A stretch of 64,000 nucleotides of DNA from an uncultured Solobacterium sp. (lineage in GTDB: Bacteria; Bacillota_I; Bacilli_A; Erysipelotrichales; Erysipelotrichaceae). The DNA is taken from the NCBI GenBank assembly GCA_900543035.1, contig UQPV01000001.1:26669-90668 (forward strand), given 5' to 3'. A program made the position numbers and the translations under genes. This document shows, one piece after another, positions 57,824 to 64,000 of the stretch. Positions within the stretch are counted from its first letter, which is position 1. Every line of letters starts with the position of its first letter. Under the pieces are notes generated by a model. That model was not told where the DNA came from, did no database searches, and saw only the letters and a program-made list of their open reading frames with translations.

Positions 57824-60043
57824 TTACTCCAGTTTCACGCTGATCTCGCTGTCCGTGCTGACCGCCTGTCCCGCCTCGATGCTCTGACTGACGACCTTTC
57901 CGCTGCCGCTGATCGATATCGGTATGCCGGTCAGCTTCCAGAACGCGGTCACATCCTTTCGGGTCCACCCCTTCATGTCCGGCATCGTCAGCGTCGACGC
58001 ATCGCTGAGCAGGATGATGCGCTCATTGGAGGTGACCGTCTCCTGCGCCTGCGGATACTGAGCGACGATCTCATCGCCGTCACCGATGATCACGCACTCC
58101 ACATCCATATCTTCCAGACGCCGGCTGACATAATCCAGCGAGTGATTGACCAGCACCGGCATCTCATAAGAGCTCCACTGCTCATTGCCCTCTTCTGTAT
58201 CCTGCGTGCTGTTTTCCTCCTGCGTGCTGCTCTGCGACGAGGTGACATTGGCCGCGATGAGCGCTTCCTTAAAGACGTTCTTGATCGGCTCTTCGTCAAA
58301 GTCGATGATGTTTTCCGACACGAAGCAGTAATAGACCATCACTTTCGGATCGTCTGCCGGCGCGGCCATCATGACTGAGCTGGTGTAGACTTCATCGTCA
58401 TAACCGTTCTCCCCGGCGATCTGCCCTGTTCCGGTCTTGGCGACGACATCGACATCCTCCATGGCATAGCGGTTTCCGCTTCCATATTCCTCAGACACGA
58501 CGCGCCCCATCAGCTCTCTGACATATTCGGCGCTCTGCGCGCTGATCGGCTGTCCGACCTCTTCGCTCGACCATGACTTGATCGTCTCATTGCTGTAGCT
58601 GTCGACGATCTTCTCCACCACATAGGGGCGCATCATCACGCCGTCGTTGAAGATGGCGGAATACGCCTGCACCATCTGCAGCGCGGTCACTGAAGAAGAC
58701 TGCCCGAACCCGGTAGACAGGATGTCGCTGGGGTGCGAAAAGTTCTTCACGCCCGCGGCATTCGCCACGAACGGGATGTCCACCTTCGTGAAGAACCCGA
58801 ACCGGTTCAGATATTCCTCAAACGTCTTTGCCGGCAGATGATCGGCCAGCAGGCAGCAGATGCCGACGTTGCTGGAACGGATGAAGCCCTCATCATAGGA
58901 GATCGTACCGAAGTCGTTGCCCAGCGCGTCGCTGATGCTGGGATACGCGGTGGATCCGCTGGTGCGGCCGATCTTCCCCGTTCTCTCATCATATGTATAG
59001 CTGAACGTGCCGGCGCGGAATTCCTCATTGTATGGATAATTGCCCGAATCCAGCGCGGCCGCATAGGTGATGCCCTTCATGACCGAGCCCGGCTCATAAG
59101 GGGAATCACTGGGGATGTTGAGATACGACTCGATGTCATGCTTGTTCTTGTCAAAGGTCGGATAGCTGCCCCAGCCCAGGATCTTTCCGGTCTCCACCTC
59201 CATGACGATGGCCCAGGCCGACTGCGCATCTTCATTTTCCATCGTATAGGCCAGACTGCTCTCCAGCGTCGCCTGCACGTTGGAATCCAGCGTGAGATAG
59301 ACATCATTGCCGTTGACCGCCTGTTTCTCCACGCGGCGGGTGCCCGGCAGCTCGGTGCCGTCAGAGGCAAACTGATACTGGATGGCGCCGTCCTCGCCGC
59401 GCAGATATTCTTCCAGCGACTGTTCCAGCCCCATCTTTCCCACGATGCGCTGCTCCTCTTCATCATAGGTCGCAAATCCGAGCAGATGTGAGGCGAAGAT
59501 CCCGTTGGGGTAATTGCGAGTGCTCGTCTCGATAAAATCGATGCCTGGCAGATTCAGCTCCTCGATGGCCTCTTTCTGTTCCTTGCTGATGCGCTTGGTC
59601 CCCGCGCCCAGCTCGGTCTGATCGCGGCCGGCCGCCTTGGCATTCTGCATGGTCTGCACGAGCGTATCGACATCGACGGCATCGCCGAGCACGGAAGCCA
59701 GCTTTTCCGCCGTTCCCGGATAGTCGCTCACATACAGCTGCTCTCCTTTGGCGCCTTTCATCTCTTCATCCAGACAGGCAGTGATCGTGTAAGCAGCCAC
59801 ATTCTGCGCGAGCACTTCGCCCTTGCTGTCATAGATGCTGCCGCGCTCCGCGCTGATGCTGCCATTGTAAAAGCCGCTGCCGGACATGCGCGTATACATA
59901 TCGGCCCCGCTCCAGATGTGCTGATGCGTGAACATGGTAAAAAGGACATTGCCTACAACCAATGTCCCGGCCAGTACGATCATGCCCATCATGTAGAGCA
60001 GCTTTCGGTTTGTCTGTCTCTGATTCGTCTTCCTGCGCCGCAT
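57824..60043 (-). CDS. Class B penicillin-binding protein with PASTA domains (FtsI/SpoVD-like)
   Basis: 739-residue transpeptidase. Short basic N-terminus, one membrane helix (about residues 17-40), dimerisation domain about 60-270, catalytic domain with SVMK in EPGSVMKG, SSN in IRSSNVGIC and KTGTGQ. Two C-terminal PASTA-type domains (EMPVLVNHSLDYVSRRLED and MPDMKGWTRKDVTAFW). It cross-links septal peptidoglycan. SpoVD is a close relative; genome context is needed to decide. I use the ATG at 60043, after GGTGATG. Confidence 0.92.
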   Translation of the reverse strand: MRRRKTNQRQTNRKLLYMMGMIVLAGTLVVGNVLFTMFTHQHIWSGADMYTRMSGSGFYNGSISAERGSIYDSKGEVLAQNVAAYTITACLDEEMKGAKGEQLYVSDYPGTAEKLASVLGDAVDVDTLVQTMQNAKAAGRDQTELGAGTKRISKEQKEAIEELNLPGIDFIETSTRNYPNGIFASHLLGFATYDEEEQRIVGKMGLEQSLEEYLRGEDGAIQYQFASDGTELPGTRRVEKQAVNGNDVYLTLDSNVQATLESSLAYTMENEDAQSAWAIVMEVETGKILGWGSYPTFDKNKHDIESYLNIPSDSPYEPGSVMKGITYAAALDSGNYPYNEEFRAGTFSYTYDERTGKIGRTSGSTAYPSISDALGNDFGTISYDEGFIRSSNVGICCLLADHLPAKTFEEYLNRFGFFTKVDIPFVANAAGVKNFSHPSDILSTGFGQSSSVTALQMVQAYSAIFNDGVMMRPYVVEKIVDSYSNETIKSWSSEEVGQPISAQSAEYVRELMGRVVSEEYGSGNRYAMEDVDVVAKTGTGQIAGENGYDDEVYTSSVMMAAPADDPKVMVYYCFVSENIIDFDEEPIKNVFKEALIAANVTSSQSSTQEENSTQDTEEGNEQWSSYEMPVLVNHSLDYVSRRLEDMDVECVIIGDGDEIVAQYPQAQETVTSNERIILLSDASTLTMPDMKGWTRKDVTAFWKLTGIPISISGSGKVVSQSIEAGQAVSTDSEISVKLE

Positions 60044-60056
60044 CAAGCATCACCAC

Positions 60057-60371
60057 TCACTCTTCTTCCTCACTGCCGCCTACGACATAGACGTTTTCCT
60101 GATTGGATTCGATCCCGTCTTCCTTGACTGCCGCGAGCACACGGCTGCGTTCCTGCAGCTCGTTCACTTCCGTCTGCAGCAGGCGCACCGCATCCCGCTG
60201 TTCCTCCTTATCTGCAGCAACACGCTGCTGTTCGTTGGACAGCACGATATTGTAAGATGCCAGCCCGGTCTTGGCCAGCGTAAAGATGCCCAGACAGACC
60301 AGGAAGACCAGGAACAGGACGCCCTCGATCCTCACTTTTCTGCGTACTTTGATCAGTCTTGCTTTAGCCAT
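60057..60371 (-). CDS. ftsL: Cell division protein FtsL
   Basis: 104-residue bitopic protein: basic N-terminus, membrane helix (VLFLVFLVCLGIFTLAKTGL) and a coiled-coil-like ectodomain rich in Glu/Gln/Leu. Length, topology and position between rsmH and the class B PBP identify FtsL. It overlaps rsmH by eight bases. Confidence 0.88.
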   Translation of the reverse strand: MAKARLIKVRRKVRIEGVLFLVFLVCLGIFTLAKTGLASYNIVLSNEQQRVAADKEEQRDAVRLLQTEVNELQERSRVLAAVKEDGIESNQENVYVVGGSEEEE

Positions 60372-61305
60372 GTTGCTCCCTCACTTTCTCAATGATCCTC
60401 AGCTTGGCGGAATGCGAGCGGTTGTTCTCCCGCAGCTCTGCTTCCGCCGCTGTGATCGGCTTTCTGCTTATCATATTGAAGCACGGTTCCTCTTCGTCGA
60501 GAAGAGGCAGCCGCTTGTCCACCTTCGCGGGACGGCTGACTCGGACGAACGCCTCTTTCACCATACGGTCTTCCAGCGAGTGAAAGCTGATGACACACAT
60601 GCGTCCGCCTACGCGCAGCAGCTCGAGCCCTTGCTGAAGCGCGGCCTCCAGCTCCTGCAGCTCGCTGTTCACTTCCATGCGCACCGCCTGAAATGTCCGT
60701 TTGGCCGGATGCCCCTTCTTGCTGAGCACCTTGGCCGGCAGCGCGCTGCGGATCACCTCGACGAGCTCGAACGTCGTATCGATGGGACGCTGTGCGCGCC
60801 GTCTTTCCACCGCTCTTGCGATCTGCTTGGCAAACGGCTCTTCGCCATATCGCTTGAGGATGCGGCAGAGGTCTTCAAAGGGGTATTCGTTGATGACATG
60901 CCAGGCGCTCAGCCGCTGTCCCTGATCCATCCGCATATCCAGCGGCGCATCGAAGCGGTAGGAGAACCCGCGCTCTCCTTCATCGAACTGCGGGCTGGAC
61001 ACGCCCAGGTCCATCAGGATGCCGTCGACCGCGCTCACCCCATGTTCCGCCAGCTTTTCCTGCATAGCGGAGAAACAGGAATGGATGCAGGTAAACTGCG
61101 TCCCTGCCGCGCGAAGCCGCGGAAGGCTCTGCGCGATGGCCTGCGCATCCCGGTCAAACGCATACAGATGCCCTTTCGGACAGCGCTTCAGGATCTCTGC
61201 GCTGTGTCCGCCCCTGCCGAGGGTGGCATCCACATAGATCCCATCTTCACGAATGTGCAGTCCTTCCAGACATTCCTGCAGCAATACACTGTAATGTTCC
61301 ATCAT
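60364..61305 (-). CDS. rsmH: 16S rRNA (cytosine-N4) methyltransferase RsmH
   Basis: 313-residue SAM methyltransferase. VDATLGRGGHSAEIL, LYAFDRDAQAIAQ and DGILMDLGVSSPQFDEGERGFS are diagnostic; the C-terminal RVEVNSE-like RMEVNSELQELEAAL and VISFHSLEDRMVKEAF follow. It methylates C1402 of 16S rRNA. The first ATG overlaps the mraZ stop, with GGAG 8 bases upstream. Confidence 0.96.
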   Translation of the reverse strand: MMEHYSVLLQECLEGLHIREDGIYVDATLGRGGHSAEILKRCPKGHLYAFDRDAQAIAQSLPRLRAAGTQFTCIHSCFSAMQEKLAEHGVSAVDGILMDLGVSSPQFDEGERGFSYRFDAPLDMRMDQGQRLSAWHVINEYPFEDLCRILKRYGEEPFAKQIARAVERRRAQRPIDTTFELVEVIRSALPAKVLSKKGHPAKRTFQAVRMEVNSELQELEAALQQGLELLRVGGRMCVISFHSLEDRMVKEAFVRVSRPAKVDKRLPLLDEEEPCFNMISRKPITAAEAELRENNRSHSAKLRIIEKVREQHG

Positions 61306-61727
61306 AACGTCAACTCCATCAGGGTCTCGGCACCTTCTTCAAAGTGCTCGTCCTGTTCATCTTCCATCGCTTCATATCGCTCTTTTGACCAGATCTCCAC
61401 GTGCTGGCCGACCCCGACCACTTTGCAGGCCTTCTGCAGTTCTGCCAGCTTGACCAGAGGGGCCGGAACGAGGATGCGTCCCTGGGCGTCGAATTCGCAG
61501 CGCTGCGCCTTCGCTAAGATCGATCGGACGAACTTGCGGGCATTGGCGCGGGTGGTCGGCAAGGTGGCGAGCTTTTCGCAGACGACGGCCCAGCGTTCCT
61601 CGCTGTAGACATTGAGACAGCCGTCAAAACCGCGGCATACGATCACAGACGCACCGAGCTCCTCACGGTATTTCACCGGGATGATGATGCGGCCTTTCTT
61701 ATCAATGCTGTGATCGTATTCGCCCAT
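61302..61727 (-). CDS. mraZ: Transcriptional regulator MraZ
   Basis: 141-residue AbrB-like DNA-binding protein with two half domains: FMGEYDHSIDKKGRIIIPVK and LAKAQRCEFDAQGRILVPAPL. The family start is MGEY or two residues before it, so I use the ATG at 61727 and not the longer frame. MraZ autoregulates the division cluster. Direct 10-base repeats lie just upstream. Confidence 0.93.
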   Translation of the reverse strand: MGEYDHSIDKKGRIIIPVKYREELGASVIVCRGFDGCLNVYSEERWAVVCEKLATLPTTRANARKFVRSILAKAQRCEFDAQGRILVPAPLVKLAELQKACKVVGVGQHVEIWSKERYEAMEDEQDEHFEEGAETLMELTL

Positions 61728-61735
61728 GAACAACT

Positions 61736-61755
61736 CAATCACCACTTTCCACCAC
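61736..61755 (-). promoter_or_regulatory. Direct repeats before mraZ, candidate MraZ operator
   Basis: Minus strand GTGGTGGAAA then GTGGTGATTG, two 10-base units ending just before mraZ. MraZ is known to bind direct GTG/TGGG-type repeats. Confidence 0.4.
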
Positions 61756-61776
61756 AAAGTGCTACTATTTAACAAC

Positions 61777-61782
61777 ATTATA
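61777..61782 (-). promoter_or_regulatory. -10 element of the mraZ promoter
   Basis: TATAAT on the minus strand about 50 bases before mraZ; the -35 is weak, consistent with activator or repressor control. Confidence 0.45.
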
Positions 61783-61894
61783 AACTCTTTCCCCCGTTTT
61801 GTATAGATTCGGGATCGGATTTTTTCGCTTACATATTTTTCCACATTTCCTATCGTTCTGACAGGATCTGCGCATTCTTCCACCGTTTTTCGCA

Positions 61895-61926
61895 CAAAAA
61901 AAAGAGATGCGGCATCCACATCTCTA
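61895..61926 (-). terminator. Terminator after the ClC gene
   Basis: AGAGATG and CATCTCT form a 7-bp stem, then T8. It separates the ClC gene from the division cluster. Confidence 0.85.
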
Positions 61927-61927
61927 T

Positions 61928-63493
61928 TTACAGCCTGCCCTGCGCGCTGCGCTGCAGCATTTCCTGCGAAAAGGCGGCTGAAGGCTCATCCAGCAGCGCG
62001 ACCAGCGTGTCCTGCGCCTGGATCATCGTATCTCCGCGCGGCAGGATCTCTTCTTCTCCGCGGCGCACGGCGACCAGCAGGCAGTGCTGAGGCCAGCTGA
62101 CCTCGCTGATGCGGCGCTGCTCCAGCTGCGAGCCCGCCTCGACGACCACTTCAAACAGCAGCTTGCCTGCGCTTCCCCTTTCCGGCGCAGAGCCGCGGCC
62201 GGCCAGCAGCCGTTCCAGCAGGCTCTCATAAATGGGACGGCTGTGCAACAAGTGCGCGGTGATATAGGCCGTGACCGACACCAGGCAGAGCGGAAGCAGA
62301 TGAGACAAGGTGCCGGTCATCTCCGCGATCAGGATGATCCCTGTCACCGGCGCCCGGACGATGCCGGAAAACAGCCCGGCCATCCCCATGATGATGAAGT
62401 TGTTGACATAAAAAGCGTCGACGATGCCGGCCTCGCTCAGCGCGCTGCCAAACGCACCGCCAAGATAGCTGCCCAATACGAGCATGGGGAAGAAGATGCC
62501 GCCGGCGGCGCCGCTGCCAAAGCTCAGCGTGGAAAACGCGAACTTGGCCAGCAGCAGCAACAGCAGCACATGCGGCACCCGCGGGCCGTCCGCCAGCGCC
62601 TCGCTCATGCTGTGTCCGCTGCCCAGCACCTGCGGCAGCACGAGCATGAGGATCCCGCTGACCATCAGCGGGATGATCACTCGCTGTGCAGGCTTCAGAA
62701 ACGGGATGCGGGCATACCAGTCCTGCGCCTTCAGCGTAAGGAAATTGTAACACGCTGCCATGGCCCCGCACAGGATCCCCAGCCCGATGACGACTGCATA
62801 AAGGTCAAGCGGCAGCGTCCGCACCACATCGAAGTGAAATGCCGGCGCGAGCCCGAACACATACTGCGATAAGAAATCACCCGTGACAGAAGCGGTCATG
62901 ACCGAAACGATGACCGACATCGAAAAGCTGCGGTGCACCTCCTCCAGCGCGAACATGACACCGGCCAAAGGCGCGTTGAACGCAGCCGAAAGCCCGGCGG
63001 CCGCGCCGCAGGTGATCAGATAGCGCTGCTCGATGCTCACCCTGCGGAAGATCTTGCCGAACCCTTTTCCGCACATGCCGCCCAGCTGGATGCTCGGTCC
63101 TTCCCTGCCCAGCGAAAGTCCGCCCAGCGCCGCCAGCACGCCGGCTGCCATCTTGCTCCACAGCACTCGGAACCAGCGTTCATCCAGATGGCCGCTCACT
63201 TCCGCCTCGATCTGCGGAATGCCGCTTCCGCTGATCAGCGGCTCATGCCGCAGCAGCAGGCTGATGCCCAGCGCGATGAGCGCAAGCAGGACAAAGCCGG
63301 CCGCCGCCCACATCACCGACTGACGCATCATTGCCGACAGCCATTGCACCCACTCCTCCGCATAAGCGAGCAGCTGCCGGTAGACGATGCTGATGATCCC
63401 CGCGCAGCCGCCGACCAGAAAGCCTTCGATGATCAGCGTATAACGAAGCCGGTGACTGGTCTGCAGGATCGTCTTGGTTTCCTCCATAATCAT
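61928..63493 (-). CDS. ClC family chloride/proton antiporter with RCK_C domain
   Basis: 521 residues. Membrane part (about 1-430) has all selectivity motifs: GSGIPQIEAE, GREGPSIQLGG with the gating Glu, and GSGAAGGIFFPMLVLG. The internal Glu of FALEEV matches the proton-pathway glutamate, so exchange rather than channel activity is expected. Residues about 440-520 resemble the TrkA-C/RCK_C ligand domain (LLVAVRRGEEEILPRGDTMI). GGGG precedes the ATG. Confidence 0.9.
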   Translation of the reverse strand: MIMEETKTILQTSHRLRYTLIIEGFLVGGCAGIISIVYRQLLAYAEEWVQWLSAMMRQSVMWAAAGFVLLALIALGISLLLRHEPLISGSGIPQIEAEVSGHLDERWFRVLWSKMAAGVLAALGGLSLGREGPSIQLGGMCGKGFGKIFRRVSIEQRYLITCGAAAGLSAAFNAPLAGVMFALEEVHRSFSMSVIVSVMTASVTGDFLSQYVFGLAPAFHFDVVRTLPLDLYAVVIGLGILCGAMAACYNFLTLKAQDWYARIPFLKPAQRVIIPLMVSGILMLVLPQVLGSGHSMSEALADGPRVPHVLLLLLLAKFAFSTLSFGSGAAGGIFFPMLVLGSYLGGAFGSALSEAGIVDAFYVNNFIIMGMAGLFSGIVRAPVTGIILIAEMTGTLSHLLPLCLVSVTAYITAHLLHSRPIYESLLERLLAGRGSAPERGSAGKLLFEVVVEAGSQLEQRRISEVSWPQHCLLVAVRRGEEEILPRGDTMIQAQDTLVALLDEPSAAFSQEMLQRSAQGRL

Positions 63494-63576
63494 TCACATC
63501 CCCTTTTTGCCATCATCTTACCATCAATGCAGACGAGGAGAAAGCCTGAATTTCACGTTTTCCGCCAAAAGCGGCA

Positions 63577-63600
63577 AAAGGACGGCTGCCGCCGTCCTTT
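63577..63600 (-). terminator. Terminator after the FIVAR surface protein gene
   Basis: AAAGGACGGC, GGCA loop, GCCGTCCTTTT on the minus strand; symmetric enough to act on both strands. Confidence 0.8.
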
Positions 63601-63608
63601 ATCAGATC

Positions 63609-64000
63609 TTATCTTTTGTTTCTTTTTCTGCGATGCAGGAATCCCGCCGCGCCGGCGCTGGATACCAGTGCCGCAGCCAGGGCGCCGATACCGCCGCTCA
63701 CCGATGTCGATGAAGAGTTGCTCGTGCTTCCTGAAGGCGTATCCACAGATGGCTCGCTGGTCTGCGGCCGATCTGCCGTCGTCTTGACCAGGCCGTCTAC
63801 CGCAGCATTCAGCGCATCGAGGGCCGCATTCACTTCTTCCTGCGTCACTTCCTCATTGCTCATCGCTGCTTCAGCATCGCCGAGGGCACGCTGTACGACA
63901 GCCCGGCTGTCCGCAGTGTATCCGCTCAGATCCATCGCGTTCACTTCGGCGATCAGTGCCTCCAGGGCGCTGGTGTCTGCCTTCGTTCTCGCGCTCAGTC
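63609..64000 (-). CDS. FIVAR-domain surface protein, C-terminal part
   Basis: 130 residues are visible; the gene continues beyond the right edge. ALEALIAEVNAMDLSGYTAD and EEVNAALDALNAAVDGLV form a FIVAR module typical of large secreted glycan-binding or hydrolytic proteins. A Ser/Thr-rich stretch follows, then a hydrophobic segment (GGIGALAAALVSSAGAAGF) and a basic tail HRRKRNKR. That is a sorting-signal layout, but no LPXTG is present, so plain membrane anchoring or a variant sortase motif is possible. Confidence 0.75.
   Translation of the reverse strand, partial: LSARTKADTSALEALIAEVNAMDLSGYTADSRAVVQRALGDAEAAMSNEEVTQEEVNAALDALNAAVDGLVKTTADRPQTSEPSVDTPSGSTSNSSSTSVSGGIGALAAALVSSAGAAGFLHRRKRNKR

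Noticed and set aside
61728..61919. Longer N-terminus for mraZ
   Set aside because: The family begins at or near MGEYDHS; the extension overlaps the -10 and operator region and has no conserved sequence.

Overview
The window looks like chromosome from an endospore-forming, anaerobic or fermentative gut Firmicute with moderately high GC. I infer an Erysipelotrichia-like lineage. The evidence is the sporulation genes (sigK, spoIIAA-spoIIAB-sigF with dacF, cotJABC), a one-piece [FeFe] hydrogenase, CIRCE, PyrR and T-box regulation, and a much reduced division cluster. The exact genus cannot be read from the sequence.

Layout. 1-2.4 kb (minus): an FMN-binding lipoprotein, a NusG-domain-II protein and a Gx-transporter homologue that resemble part of an extracellular electron transfer locus, then a gamma carbonic anhydrase and an uninterrupted sigK. 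2.4-5.2 kb (plus): a small lipoprotein and a T-box-controlled cstA transporter. 5.2-10.7 kb (minus): an unknown protein, the spoIIA operon, dacF, a secreted protein and an RluA-type pseudouridine synthase. 10.8-19.1 kb: an Fe-S DinG/XPD-like helicase, a HAD phosphatase, a Cys-rich protein with a SigE-like promoter, the hydrogenase, nadE and an iron alcohol dehydrogenase. 19.2-22.3 kb (minus): an EF-G-like GTPase and an ankyrin protein behind a short leader ORF and attenuator-like terminator. 22.3-22.9 kb: flavin reductase.

22.9-25.0 kb is a distinctly AT-rich accessory patch. It holds a type III toxin-antitoxin locus: a sigma-A-like promoter, two 45-nt repeats that fold as a pseudoknot with compensatory changes, a terminator, and a toxN/cptN-type endoribonuclease gene broken by one in-frame TAA. 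Beside it lie a frameshifted yjcQ-family gene and two small unknown genes.

25.0-33.0 kb (minus): cotJABC, two kinase-like P-loop proteins, feoA-feoB with its Cys-rich partner, clpB under two CIRCE elements, and a plus-strand tRNA-Pro. 33.1-38.8 kb: a membrane protein, a methyltransferase, the CCA-adding enzyme (possibly leaderless), a glycosyltransferase, dUTPase, an acetyltransferase and a HAD phosphatase. 38.8-48.5 kb (minus): a complete pyrimidine operon pyrB-pyrC-carA-carB-pyrK-pyrD-pyrF-pyrE behind a PyrR-type attenuator. 48.5-54.8 kb: an exonuclease, a radical SAM protein, a calcium-type P-ATPase and split transketolase. 54.9-61.8 kb: a compact division cluster mraZ-rsmH-ftsL-pbp-ftsA-ftsZ without any mur genes. 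61.9-64 kb: a ClC antiporter and the end of a FIVAR-domain surface protein.

Most genes are on the minus strand in tightly packed operons with ATGA overlaps. The most notable observations are the type III toxin-antitoxin locus with its broken toxin, the leader-peptide attenuator before the ankyrin/EF-G-like pair, and the compact division cluster.
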